Positions 1 through 6,874 of a stretch of DNA of 22,252 nt are shown piece by piece. Both the position numbers and the translations under genes were made by a program. The stretch spans positions 1 through 22,252 of the forward strand of contig DHMA01000032.1 in NCBI GenBank assembly GCA_002405555.1, written 5' to 3'. The notes under the pieces were generated by a model that was given only the letters and a program-made list of their open reading frames with translations, was not told where the DNA came from and did not search any database. Source of the stretch: Opitutia bacterium UBA4654 (GTDB lineage: Bacteria > Verrucomicrobiota > Verrucomicrobiia > Opitutales > Intestinicryptomonadaceae). Position 1 is the stretch's first letter; every line of letters starts with the position of its first letter.

Positions 1-202
1 TGCACAGTAGTTGTCGCCATTAATCTCTGATATAACTTTTTGTTTAATTATGTTTTCTTTATCCATAGGACTGTATTTTTCGTAATTAGTTTTAATAAGT
101 CAAGAGGTTTTTGAAAAAATGTCTCATTTTGTCTCAAAATGGGGTATAAATTCCCAGTATTTAGGCTTGTTGCCTCGCGCGCGCGGTAATGTATTCGTGG
201 GC
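1..202 (+). promoter_or_regulatory. AT-rich leader upstream of the structural gene cluster
   Basis: This stretch is much richer in A and T than the rest of the window and I see no convincing gene in it. It holds an extended -10-like TGATATAAC at 28-36 without a well-spaced -35, a nested dyad element at 116-141, and a TATAAA at 145-150 flanked by TGGG and CCCA. An open frame from an ATG at 119 runs into the sigma-like gene, but its first 28 codons look non-coding and cover the dyads. Its place before a run of same-strand genes suggests a control region for the packaging and head operon. The promoter assignment is inference. Confidence 0.4.
116..141 (+). promoter_or_regulatory. Two interlocking inverted repeats, operator-like
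   Basis: Two dyads share one arm. AAAATG-TCT-CATTTT spans 116-130, and CATTTTG-TCT-CAAAATG spans 125-141. Both have the same TCT spacer, and the sequence TGTCTCA recurs at 120-126 and 130-136, exactly 10 bp apart, one helical turn. This arrangement suits cooperative binding of a dimeric regulator on one face of the DNA. As RNA the two hairpins would be mutually exclusive, but they are AT-rich and weak. The binding protein is unknown. Confidence 0.45.
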
Positions 203-628
203 ATGGCAACAAACGGGGTAAGTTCGGATTCGCGGAGGAATTCGGAGTTGGGCGCAATCCTTGACGAGTGCAGGAAAATCGGGGCGGCGAATGACGCGCT
301 TATTGTCGCGTTTCGAAGAGTTGCGCTGAACGCGCTCAGAATGCGCCATGCCGATTTGTCGCGCTCGGACATGGACGACGTTTTACAGAACGCGCTCTTT
401 CGGGCTTGGCGCAACTGGAAGCGCATTGACCGGTTGCGAAATCCGAAATCGTACATCGAATACATTGTGAAAACCGAAGCTTTCCGCGTTCGCAGAAAAT
501 ATTTCAAGCGCAAAAAATTTATCGACTATGACTCCGAAATCTCCGACGCAATCGACAGAAACGCAAGGCTCGACGGAGCTTGCAAACTCAAAGTGGGAGC
601 GGTTTGCGCAGTTTGTCGCGGACGGTAA
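203..628 (+). CDS. Small sigma-70 region 2-like protein (ECF type, no region 4)
   Basis: A 141-aa basic protein if started at the ATG at 203. The ATG at 119 would add 28 residues of non-coding character, though AGAGG at 103-107 could serve that start. From about residue 56 it carries DMDDVLQNALFRAW followed by a KSYIEYIVKTEAFRVRRKYFKR stretch, read here as two short motifs. These match the acidic-then-aromatic region 2.1-2.2 and the basic 2.3-2.4 helix of extracytoplasmic-function sigma factors, which bind core RNA polymerase and the -10 element. Region 4 is absent: the last 34 codons overlap the small terminase gene in another frame and look low-quality. It could be a minimal phage transcription factor, a truncated sigma factor or a relic. 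The fold call is from motif reading only. Confidence 0.5.
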   Translation: MATNGVSSDSRRNSELGAILDECRKIGAANDALIVAFRRVALNALRMRHADLSRSDMDDVLQNALFRAWRNWKRIDRLRNPKSYIEYIVKTEAFRVRRKYFKRKKFIDYDSEISDAIDRNARLDGACKLKVGAVCAVCRGR

Positions 629-959
629 GACCGAAAAGGAGGCTTATCAGCTTGTTTATGGTTGCAAGGCGTCTACCGCGAGGATTGAGAGCGCAAAGCT
701 CTATACAAAGCCTCTTGTGCGCGCGCGCGTGGACTGGCTCAAAGCCGAAAACGCCCGCGCCGCAGCCCTCGGCAGGGAGGAGACTCTGCGGATTTTGGCG
801 GACATTGCCCGCAGCCCGACAAACGACGTCCGCGCCCGCATTCAGGCGATTCAGGAGAACAACCGCATGAACGGCTGGTCCGAAAACAATTTCAACGTGC
901 GCGGCGAGGGCATAGTTTTCAATTTGGGAAATCTTTTAGGCGACGAAAATGGCGGTTAA
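528..959 (+). CDS. terS: Terminase small subunit
   Basis: A 143-aa protein. After a Ser/Thr/Gln-rich leader, residues about 22-80 read as a helix-turn-helix unit of the Terminase_2/Nu1 type: KWERFAQFVADGKTEKEAY, then STARIESAKLYTKPLVRARVDWL, then a helical segment with LRILADIARSP and RARIQAIQENNRMNGW, the usual 'helix-turn-helix plus oligomerisation' order. Small terminases bind the phage packaging site and hand DNA to the large subunit. The gene sits directly before the large terminase, overlapping it by 11 bases, which supports the call and suggests translational coupling. The only plausible start is the ATG at 528, which lacks a Shine-Dalgarno sequence and lies inside the sigma-like gene in the +1 frame. 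Confidence 0.82.
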   Translation: MTPKSPTQSTETQGSTELANSKWERFAQFVADGKTEKEAYQLVYGCKASTARIESAKLYTKPLVRARVDWLKAENARAAALGREETLRILADIARSPTNDVRARIQAIQENNRMNGWSENNFNVRGEGIVFNLGNLLGDENGG

Positions 960-2316
960 TGTGGACATTCAGCCTAACAAAAACCTATCGTTTTTGTGGG
1001 CGTCGCTCAACAGGCGCAGGGCGGGCGAGAATTTGCCGTGGTTCTTATTGGAGGGGTCGTCGCGTTCGGGCAAAACGTGGGCGATTATTTCGTTTTTGGC
1101 GATATTGTGCATGAAGCCCGAAATCATCGGTCAGGACAGTATAGTTGTCCGCGCCTACCGCAACGACGGCACGACCTGCCGCGACACAATCGTAGCCGAC
1201 TTCATCGAAATCATGGCTCACCAGTTCGGCGGAGAGGGGCGCAACGGGCAGTGGGTGTCGGCGTTCGATTCGGCGGGAGTGTGGAACAAGTCCACGCTGA
1301 CGTACACGTTCGAGAACGGCTCGACGTTTTCGTTTCACGGGGCGTCCGACCCGCAGAAGCTGCAAGGGAAAAAGGCGACGATATCGTGGTTCAACGAAGC
1401 AATGGAAATAAGCAACGACGCGCAGTTCCAAATTTCGATTCGCACGACGTTTCTCAAAATCGCGGACTGGAATCCCTCGCAGACGGACCACTGGATTTTC
1501 GACACGATTATGGCGAACGGGTCGCCGTACGCGTACTGCCATTCGACATACAAAGACAACCTCGACAACTTGACGGCTGAGCAGGTCTACGAAATCGAAA
1601 AGACGAAACCGACCGCCGAAAACATTGCGCGTGGCACTGCCGACGCGAACAAATGGCTCGTCTACGGCGAGGGTAGGCGCGGCGTCCGCGAAAACCTCGT
1701 CTTCGAACGCTATAGGTGGGACTTAATCGACGACGCGGATTATCCCGCGTGGAACGTCTGCCAGCGTTCGGGCAACGGCGTAGACTTCGGATACAGTCAG
1801 GACCCGACCGCGCTCATGGACTGCGCCCTGCAAAACGACGCGCTTTTCTTTCGGCAAGTTGTATACAAGCGCGGCTTGCTTGTCGGACGGAGCTACGACA
1901 ACCCGAACGTGCCGTCGCTTGTCGGCTTGATGAACGACTTGGACGTGTCGAAATCCGCCCGCATGTACTGCGATTGCGCCGACCCCGAAGCCATTGCGCA
2001 GTTGAGGGCCGCCGGCTACAACGCGCGGGGCATGGGCAAGGGCGCGGGGTCTATCCTTGCGGGAATAGAGCTTTTGAAGCAGCACAGGATTTTCATAACG
2101 CGTTCGTCGCAGGACTTAATCAGGGAGTTCGAAAACTACTCGTTCGTCAAAAAGCCCAACGGCGAGATAACCGACGTGCCAGAAGACCGAAACAACCACG
2201 GCATAGACGCTATCAGATACTGGGCGTTGGGCAATCTTACGCCGTCCGCGCTCGGCGTCGGTCGGACCAATCGCGGGGCGATTCTCCCGAAAGCGCGGGA
2301 TTTTGAGGACTGGTAA
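949..2316 (+). CDS. terL: Terminase large subunit (packaging ATPase/nuclease)
   Basis: A 455-aa protein, a normal length for the family. The N-terminal ATPase has a Walker A-like GSSRSGKT at residues 36-43 and a Walker B-like ISWFNEA at 145-151, with Glu150 as the likely catalytic base; this is the Terminase_3 style of motor. The C-terminal RNase H-like nuclease shows VDFGYSQDPTA with Asp279, CDCADPE with Asp342 and Asp345, and NHGIDAIRY with Asp420, the expected metal-binding acids in order. The enzyme translocates DNA into the prohead and cuts the concatemer, docking on the portal encoded downstream. The start overlaps the end of the small terminase. No truncation or missing key residue is seen. 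Confidence 0.93.
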   Translation: MAVNVDIQPNKNLSFLWASLNRRRAGENLPWFLLEGSSRSGKTWAIISFLAILCMKPEIIGQDSIVVRAYRNDGTTCRDTIVADFIEIMAHQFGGEGRNGQWVSAFDSAGVWNKSTLTYTFENGSTFSFHGASDPQKLQGKKATISWFNEAMEISNDAQFQISIRTTFLKIADWNPSQTDHWIFDTIMANGSPYAYCHSTYKDNLDNLTAEQVYEIEKTKPTAENIARGTADANKWLVYGEGRRGVRENLVFERYRWDLIDDADYPAWNVCQRSGNGVDFGYSQDPTALMDCALQNDALFFRQVVYKRGLLVGRSYDNPNVPSLVGLMNDLDVSKSARMYCDCADPEAIAQLRAAGYNARGMGKGAGSILAGIELLKQHRIFITRSSQDLIREFENYSFVKKPNGEITDVPEDRNNHGIDAIRYWALGNLTPSALGVGRTNRGAILPKARDFEDW

Positions 2317-2317
2317 G

Positions 2318-2749
2318 ATGATGTACGTTGTGGCAGACCCCGAATTGTTCGAAATCGAGGAGATGTTGGACGTTGTGGCGCAGACCCACAGGCTCTCCGA
2401 CATTCTTCCGCTTCCGACTCCCGACTGTTCCGTCGCGGAGCACCTCAAACGCGGCTGGTGCTACCTCTTTTACGACGCAGACAGCTTTCTTCCGCTCGGC
2501 TACGCCGCGTTCGAATGGTACGGAGACTCGGAGATTCCGCATTTCATGTTCGGAACGACGCGTTTTGCGAAGCCATGCCACATTCTGTCAGGCAAACGCG
2601 CGATGTTCAATGTAATCCGTTCCCTTAAAAACCGCGTTCATGTGTATATAGACGATGAACGCATTGCGGCGCTTGCGCTCAAATGCGGGTTCAGACGCGC
2701 CTCGAAAAACGGCGCGGAATACAGAAACATCTTCATCAAGGAGCGTTAA
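2318..2749 (+). CDS. GNAT-like acyltransferase-fold protein, possibly gp13-like
   Basis: A 143-aa protein started at the first of two adjacent ATGs, 9 bases after GAGG (2305-2308). The middle has LKRGWCYLFYDADSFLPLGYAAFEWYG, and the end has RIAALALKCGFRRASKNGAEYRNIFI. A central strand reporting on the substrate plus a C-terminal 'A-L-x-x-G-F' turn is the layout of small GNAT-fold proteins. The T7-type internal virion protein gp13 family is also GNAT-like, so a virion or assembly role is possible. No clear acetyl-CoA loop (Q/R-x-x-G-x-G/A) can be seen, so enzymatic activity is doubtful. It sits between terminase and portal, immediately after the terminase stop. The function is inferred weakly. 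Confidence 0.45.
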   Translation: MMYVVADPELFEIEEMLDVVAQTHRLSDILPLPTPDCSVAEHLKRGWCYLFYDADSFLPLGYAAFEWYGDSEIPHFMFGTTRFAKPCHILSGKRAMFNVIRSLKNRVHVYIDDERIAALALKCGFRRASKNGAEYRNIFIKER

Positions 2750-2751
2750 AA

Positions 2752-2964
2752 ATGGGAAAATTCAACAGCGGCGGGACGGTTCAGGTCGCGAAGACCGCGC
2801 CCGCGACCACCTACGAAAACGAGGACGTGAAAACCGCCAACGAGAACACGCGCAGACGCCTTGCGGCGAACTCGCGCAGCGCCTCGAATCTCTACTGGAC
2901 CTCCCTGCTCGGCGCGGGAACGCAAAAGCCCGCCGCCGGAGGGAGCAAAACAACCCTCGGTTGA
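2752..2964 (+). CDS. Small basic virion-type protein (70 aa), gp7.3-like by position
   Basis: A 70-aa protein with a strong Shine-Dalgarno AAGGAG (2738-2743) 8 bases before the ATG and only 2 bases after the previous stop. The N-terminal half is Gly/Ala/Thr-rich and the C-terminal half has RRRLAANSRSASNLYWTS, then LLGAG and a Gly/Lys tail. Small proteins that end in a Ser/Arg patch followed by a Gly-rich tail precede the portal gene in many podoviruses; T7 gp7.3, a minor tail and assembly protein, is the best known positional equivalent. I see no domain with an assigned fold. The gene is well supported by its ribosome site and context; its role is a guess from position. Confidence 0.6.
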   Translation: MGKFNSGGTVQVAKTAPATTYENEDVKTANENTRRRLAANSRSASNLYWTSLLGAGTQKPAAGGSKTTLG

Positions 2965-2968
2965 CGTC

Positions 2969-4609
2969 ATGGACTTGGCCCAAAGAATTTGCCGCCGCTT
3001 TTCCGCGCTGAAAAGCGAGCACTCGAAATGGAGCGCGGTTTGGCAGGATTGCGCGAGGTTTACGCTGCCGACCTTTTATCCGCTCGGCGTGTTTGCGCCT
3101 AAAACGCGCGGCGGGAAGAAACGCCAGCCCATAGACATAACGGGCGTCGCGTGTCTCACCAAGCTTGCGTCGTGGCTGTTTTCCTCCACGATTTATCAGG
3201 GCGAGCAGTGGTTCGACCTCAAAGCCGTCCGAAAACGCGTCAACGGCACGGAAATCGTGGACGCCGCGCTCGATAAGGTCATGCAGGAGGCGTCGCGTAC
3301 GACGCTCGAAGTGATTGCGAACTCGAACTGCGTGCCCGTCTACCAGCGTTTTCTGCGCGGGTATTGCGGTTTCGGGACGGGCGCGTTCTATTCGGAGTTC
3401 AACGAGAACGACGAGCTGGTCTGCCGACAGTGGAACGTGCCTGAGGGCATTTGCATCGCGGAAAACTCGAAAGGCGCAATCGACACCGTGTTCCGCTCGT
3501 TCGAATACACAGCGCGGCAGGCGGTTCAGGAATTCGGAGAGGAAAACCTTTCGGAGGACATACGCAAGGCGGCGTCGGACGAAAAGGAGCAGGAGACGCG
3601 TTTTACGTTTATCCACGCGGTCTATCCGCGCCGCAAGCGCGACAGGAGAAAGACCAACCCCGAAAACAAGCCGATTGCGAGCGTGTACGTTGAGGAAAAG
3701 GCGCAGAAAGTGGTATTGGAGGGCGGCTACGACACCATGCCGTACCAGACGCCGCGCTTCTACGACACGGGCGAAATCTACGGGCGCAGTCCGTCGATGA
3801 GCGCAATTCCCGCGTTGAAGTCAATCAACATCGCAATTTGGAGCTATCTCAAAAACGTCGAGGGTTCGGCGAAGCCAATCGTATTTGCGCCGTCGGACGT
3901 CGCGGACAAGATGAGTTTGGAGTTCGGGGCGATAAATCCGTGGGATTCGGGCGCGGGCGAAATCAAGATTTGGTCGCCCGTAGGCGATTTGAAGTCGCCG
4001 CTCGAATTTGCCGCGCAGAAAAAGGCGGAGGTGGAGAGCATTTTCTACAACGACGTTTTCCAATACCTTGAAGACCGCAAGAACATGACGGCGACGGAGG
4101 CGCAGTTGCGCTACGACGAAATGATACAGGGGATTTCCCCCGTCTTGGCGAACCTGCACGCGGAGTTTTTCTCGCCGTTTATCACGCGCGTCGCGCGGGA
4201 GCTGTTCGCGCGGGGGAGGATTAAGATTCCGCGACAGTATCTCGACAGAAAAAACGGCATGCCGAAGTTCGAAGTAGTCTACAACACGCGGCTCGACACG
4301 AAGCTCAAAGGCGTGCTCAACGCAAACATCATCAACTTCGTCCGCATGGTCGGCGAGCTTGTCGTAGCAATCCAGAACGCGCCGCTTGCGGGCGCGTATC
4401 TCGACATGGACAAAATCATCAAGCTCTACGCGCGCAACAACAACGTTTCTAACGACGCGCTCAAAGACGAGGAGGAAATTGCGGAGGCGCTCGAAGTGCT
4501 CAACCAGCAGCAGCAGGCGCAACAGGCGGCAAGCCTTATCAACAAAATCGACCTGCAAAAGACGCCCGAAAGGGGTTCGGCGCAGGACACAATGGTAAAC
4601 GCGATGTAA
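2969..4609 (+). CDS. Portal protein (head-to-tail connector)
   Basis: A 546-aa protein from the ATG at 2969; upstream codons in this frame lie inside the previous gene, so I reject longer starts. It fits the podovirus head-tail connector family (Head-tail_con): an N-terminal LPTFYPL segment, LASWLFSSTIYQGEQWFDL, a central FTFIHAVYPRR strand, YGRSPSMSAIPALKSIN, and MTATEAQLRYDEM, followed by a helical stretch with FFSPFITRVARELFARG. The end is rich in Gln (QQQQAQQA), as seen in T7-like portals. Twelve copies form the ring at the vertex through which the terminase pumps DNA and to which the tail attaches. The Shine-Dalgarno site is weak, so coupling to the 70-aa gene is likely. Confidence 0.9.
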   Translation: MDLAQRICRRFSALKSEHSKWSAVWQDCARFTLPTFYPLGVFAPKTRGGKKRQPIDITGVACLTKLASWLFSSTIYQGEQWFDLKAVRKRVNGTEIVDAALDKVMQEASRTTLEVIANSNCVPVYQRFLRGYCGFGTGAFYSEFNENDELVCRQWNVPEGICIAENSKGAIDTVFRSFEYTARQAVQEFGEENLSEDIRKAASDEKEQETRFTFIHAVYPRRKRDRRKTNPENKPIASVYVEEKAQKVVLEGGYDTMPYQTPRFYDTGEIYGRSPSMSAIPALKSINIAIWSYLKNVEGSAKPIVFAPSDVADKMSLEFGAINPWDSGAGEIKIWSPVGDLKSPLEFAAQKKAEVESIFYNDVFQYLEDRKNMTATEAQLRYDEMIQGISPVLANLHAEFFSPFITRVARELFARGRIKIPRQYLDRKNGMPKFEVVYNTRLDTKLKGVLNANIINFVRMVGELVVAIQNAPLAGAYLDMDKIIKLYARNNNVSNDALKDEEEIAEALEVLNQQQQAQQAASLINKIDLQKTPERGSAQDTMVNAM

Positions 4610-4612
4610 TTT

Positions 4613-4849
4613 ATGACGGAAGAACAAAGAAAGACCTTGGAGGCTTTTTTTTCGACATACGACGGCGAAAAAATCCTCGAAATTCTGCGCGAGATGTCGG
4701 GCTTCGACAGGAGGGTATCGTTTCAGCCCGACGCCCGACGCGAGGCTTACGACCTCGGCAGGGCTTCGCTATTTTCCGACTTATTGTCGGCAATCAAACC
4801 CGTAAAGAAAGCAAGAAAGAATGGAAGAACCACAGAACCGGAATATTGA
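4613..4849 (+). CDS. Bbp19-like small phage protein (78 aa)
   Basis: A 78-aa protein starting 3 bases after the portal stop. It reads LEAFFSTYDGEKILEILREM, then about 15 variable residues, then EAYDLGRASLFSDLLSAIK. This is the pattern of the short Bbp19-like family found between portal and scaffold genes in podoviruses: a 'phe-x-thr-x-x-gly-x-x-(I/V)-L-x-x-L' helix and a C-terminal 'G-R-x-x-(L/V)' helix. Its function is not established. No Shine-Dalgarno site is visible, so translation probably depends on coupling to the portal gene. The last 29 bases overlap the scaffold gene. Confidence 0.68.
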   Translation: MTEEQRKTLEAFFSTYDGEKILEILREMSGFDRRVSFQPDARREAYDLGRASLFSDLLSAIKPVKKARKNGRTTEPEY

Positions 4850-5609
4850 CAACGGCGGCGCGGAACAAAACCCCGCCGGCGGAAATTGGTACGAGGCGGC
4901 GGGCATTCAGCCCGAACTGCTCACCGAAAAAATCAGGGGCTTCAAGGACGTAAACGCGTTCGCCAAGAGCTTCAACGAGGCGCAGTCTTTCATCGGGCGC
5001 GGCATTCCCGACGACTCCACGCCCGCCGACATACGCGACGCGTTCTACGCGAAGCTCGGACGCCCCGAAAGCGCGGACAAGTACACTTGGACCGCCCCCG
5101 AAAGCGTTTCCGCCGCAGGCGTGGACGCCGAAAAATTCAAGGCGTTCAAGGAGGAGTGTTTCAGGCTCGGAATGACCGACAGGCAGGTATCGGGCGTCAT
5201 GGGGCGTTGGAGCGGGATTGTCTCCGACATCGTCGAGGCGGAGGCGCGGGCGCGAAAGGAAATAGCCGAAGACGCGAAAAGGACGCTTTCGGCCGACAAC
5301 GAATGGGGCGACAAATACGACGAGCGTCTTGCCGCCGTTCTAAGGCGCGTGGACGAACTCGGCATACGCAAGGAGCTTGACGACGCGGGGCTGCTCTACG
5401 ACAAGCGCGTTTTAAAGGCTTTCGACAGCGTGATAGGCGCGTCGAGGGAATCGACGATACGCGGCGCGGACGGGAAGTCCGTCTCGCCCGACGAGCGGCT
5501 TGCGCAGCTCAAAGCCAACCCCGCGTACTATCAGGCGGCGCACCCCGACCACGCCGCGCTCATCGCGGAGGCGAACGAGATTTACAGGCAGAAAGCCGCC
5601 TCGCTTTAA
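4821..5609 (+). CDS. Capsid assembly scaffold protein
   Basis: A 262-aa acidic, mainly helical protein. It carries the segment typical of podovirus scaffold or capsid-assembly proteins: GFKDVNAFAKSFNEAQSFIG near residue 42, then a Pro/Asp-rich DDSTPADIRDAFYAKLGRPESADKYTW stretch, then long charged helices (EAEARARKEIAEDAKRTL) and a C-terminal QLKANPAYYQAAHP segment. Scaffold proteins direct coat assembly around the portal and leave before packaging; the C-terminal end usually binds the coat. It lies between the portal and capsid genes, the standard order. Its start overlaps the preceding small gene, and an intrinsic terminator follows 24 bases after the stop. Confidence 0.8.
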   Translation: MEEPQNRNIDNGGAEQNPAGGNWYEAAGIQPELLTEKIRGFKDVNAFAKSFNEAQSFIGRGIPDDSTPADIRDAFYAKLGRPESADKYTWTAPESVSAAGVDAEKFKAFKEECFRLGMTDRQVSGVMGRWSGIVSDIVEAEARARKEIAEDAKRTLSADNEWGDKYDERLAAVLRRVDELGIRKELDDAGLLYDKRVLKAFDSVIGASRESTIRGADGKSVSPDERLAQLKANPAYYQAAHPDHAALIAEANEIYRQKAASL

Positions 5610-5632
5610 GCGGAGTTTGCAGGGTGTTTCAA

Positions 5633-5664
5633 GGGAGAGTCCCGCGCGGACTCCCCTTTTTTTT
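5633..5664 (+). terminator. Intrinsic terminator after the scaffold gene
   Basis: The stem pairs GGG plus GAGTCC (with one bulged A at 5636) with GGACTC plus CCC, around the 5-base loop CGCGC (5643-5647), and is followed at once by eight T residues (5657-5664). This is a textbook Rho-independent terminator, placed 24 bases after the scaffold stop codon. It should uncouple, at least partly, transcription of the upstream packaging genes from the capsid gene. Confidence 0.85.
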
Positions 5665-5670
5665 GCGCCC

Positions 5671-5679
5671 GTGTGTATA
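5671..5679 (+). promoter_or_regulatory. GTGTGTATA motif, candidate promoter for the capsid gene
   Basis: The 9-mer GTGTGTATA lies 7 bases after the T-tract of the scaffold terminator, and the identical 9-mer lies in the same place after the capsid terminator (6859-6867). There is no matching -35 box for a housekeeping sigma factor. A recurring element between a terminator and the next gene is how phage-specific promoters are usually laid out. Promoter function is inferred from this recurrence. Confidence 0.4.
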
Positions 5680-5814
5680 CGGTAATTGAAAGCGGATACT
5701 TTGCGCATGCAACCCCGGTTTTCCCGAACGGTTCGGTCAACGCCGCCCAGCCCCCGCAATCGCGGATACGGCGTAATTCAACAAAAAAATCAATCCCCGA
5801 AAGGAAAACCGAAA
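5680..5814 (+). promoter_or_regulatory. Capsid gene leader with strong ribosome binding site
   Basis: This untranslated leader carries a near-palindrome CCGAAC-G-GTTCGG at 5724-5736, which in RNA could form a short CCGA/TCGG hairpin, an A-rich stretch around 5780-5790, and AAAGGA at 5800-5805, 9 bases before the capsid ATG. A frame open from 5686 extends into the capsid gene but has no ribosome site and a Pro/Arg/Ser-rich translation unlike capsid proteins, so I treat it as leader. No other gene is seen here. Confidence 0.5.
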
Positions 5815-6801
5815 ATGGACATCAATCTATACAAGGAGAGCTACGGGGCGCACGTCCGCGAAGCTCTCGGCAGAAACAAATCCCCCGACCTCTCGCTCTG
5901 CTGCGCGAGGGAACCGTCGCCCGGTTCGGACTCTTACCTGATTCCCAGCTGGAAGATGAAGACGAAAAGCGCGTCGGACTCTACCACAAAGGCTTCGCGC
6001 GTGAAAACCCGCGAGACGTTCTCGCGCGACGACTGGGAGAAGCTCTCCGCCGCGAACAAGACCATGGCGAACTTCGTGAAGATGATGACGCAACATCAGG
6101 AAATCACGGAATACTACACGGTCTCAAATTCGCAAACAATCAAGGGCGGACACCAGTTCAAAAAGGAAAAGGAAATCGTCATGGGCAACGACCCGACGAG
6201 CCGAACGGTTGCGGCAATCGCCCAAATGGTCTTCGACGAAAGGCAGGAAGTGTTCCTCGAAGCCCTCAAAGCGTCGAGCGTTTCGCGCAGAATCGGCAAT
6301 ACGACGTCTTCGGTCAACCTGCCCGACTCGCAGACGCTCTACGCGAAGACCGCGAACAAATTCAGCGTGATAACCGACCTGCCGCGAATCAAGGCGCAGT
6401 TCCGCAAGGCGAACGTCCCCGACAAGACGAACATCTACGCGCTCGTCAACACGGACGACATGGCGATGATTGAAACCGAAAACTTCGAGAAAATCTACAA
6501 CACCGACTACGTCAAGGGCGACGACCTCCGCAACGGAACGGTTCCCTCGATGTTCGGCGTGCACTGGATTCCCTCGAACCTCATCGATTCGGGCAAGATG
6601 TATTTCTGGCTTCACGACGCGCTCGCATGGGTGCCCTACTCGCCGCTCGAACACGACATGGCGAAGGACGCCCTCATGGACTTCGACGTGTTCTTCAAAA
6701 TCATGGAGAGCGCGGACTGCAAGCGAATCGACGACTTGGGCGAGGTGATTTTCGACATTCAAAACACCTCAAAGCCCACGCAGGCGGGCGGCGGCGACTA
6801 G
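5815..6801 (+). CDS. Major capsid protein
   Basis: A 328-aa protein with a good Shine-Dalgarno sequence (AAAGGA, 5800-5805). Its length and layout fit podovirus major capsid proteins: an N-terminal arm, KTRETFSRDDWEKLSAANKTMANF and QEITEYYTVSNS early on, a long helix VAAIAQMVFDERQEVFLEAL (spine-helix-like), and a C-terminal half with YALVNTDDMAMIETENF, DYVKGDDLRNGTVPSMFGVHWI and LHDALAWVPYSPLE. The last part matches the usual 'strand, loop, G-x-x-P-x-x-x-G-x-x-W-I' pattern of coat proteins. It forms the icosahedral shell with help from the scaffold protein. The gene is enclosed by two intrinsic terminators, which suggests its own transcript and dose. Recognition is from fold pattern and gene order; the exact family is not certain. 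Confidence 0.85.
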   Translation: MDINLYKESYGAHVREALGRNKSPDLSLCCAREPSPGSDSYLIPSWKMKTKSASDSTTKASRVKTRETFSRDDWEKLSAANKTMANFVKMMTQHQEITEYYTVSNSQTIKGGHQFKKEKEIVMGNDPTSRTVAAIAQMVFDERQEVFLEALKASSVSRRIGNTTSSVNLPDSQTLYAKTANKFSVITDLPRIKAQFRKANVPDKTNIYALVNTDDMAMIETENFEKIYNTDYVKGDDLRNGTVPSMFGVHWIPSNLIDSGKMYFWLHDALAWVPYSPLEHDMAKDALMDFDVFFKIMESADCKRIDDLGEVIFDIQNTSKPTQAGGGD

Positions 6802-6829
6802 TATTTTTTTCCGAATGTTTGCCATACAG

Positions 6830-6853
6830 GGAGGGGTTCGCCCCTCCTTTTTT
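6830..6853 (+). terminator. Intrinsic terminator after the capsid gene
   Basis: A 7-bp stem GGAGGGG / CCCCTCC closes a TTCG loop (6837-6840) and runs directly into six T residues (6848-6853). It sits 28 bases after the capsid stop codon. The compact stem with a TTCG loop should be very stable. Confidence 0.87.
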
Positions 6854-6858
6854 GTTTG

Positions 6859-6871
6859 GTGTGTATATAGA
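6859..6871 (+). promoter_or_regulatory. Second GTGTGTATA motif, candidate promoter for the tail operon
   Basis: GTGTGTATA (6859-6867) repeats the element before the capsid gene and lies 5 bases after the capsid terminator. The longer 12-mer TGTGTATATAGA at 6860-6871 also occurs exactly at 2641-2652 inside the GNAT-like gene. The TATATA core lies so close to the nozzle ATG at 6875 that a transcript starting about 7 bases downstream of it would be leaderless. Function is inferred. Confidence 0.4.
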
Positions 6872-6874
6872 GGT

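Noticed and set aside
1859..1868. Palindrome TTGTATACAA
   Set aside because: It is explained by the terminase codons for Val-Val-Tyr-Lys and has no regulatory context.
2861..2968. Longer portal start at a TTG
   Set aside because: It overlaps the 70-aa gene that has a strong ribosome site, and the extra residues do not resemble portal proteins.
5673..6473. Plus-strand frame of 266 aa across the capsid leader and gene
   Set aside because: It is out of frame with the capsid gene, very rich in Arg/Gln/Pro and has no ribosome site.
6815..6874. Upstream ATG extending the nozzle protein by 20 residues
   Set aside because: The extension would be encoded by the terminator hairpin and T-tract; the family N-terminus begins at 6875.
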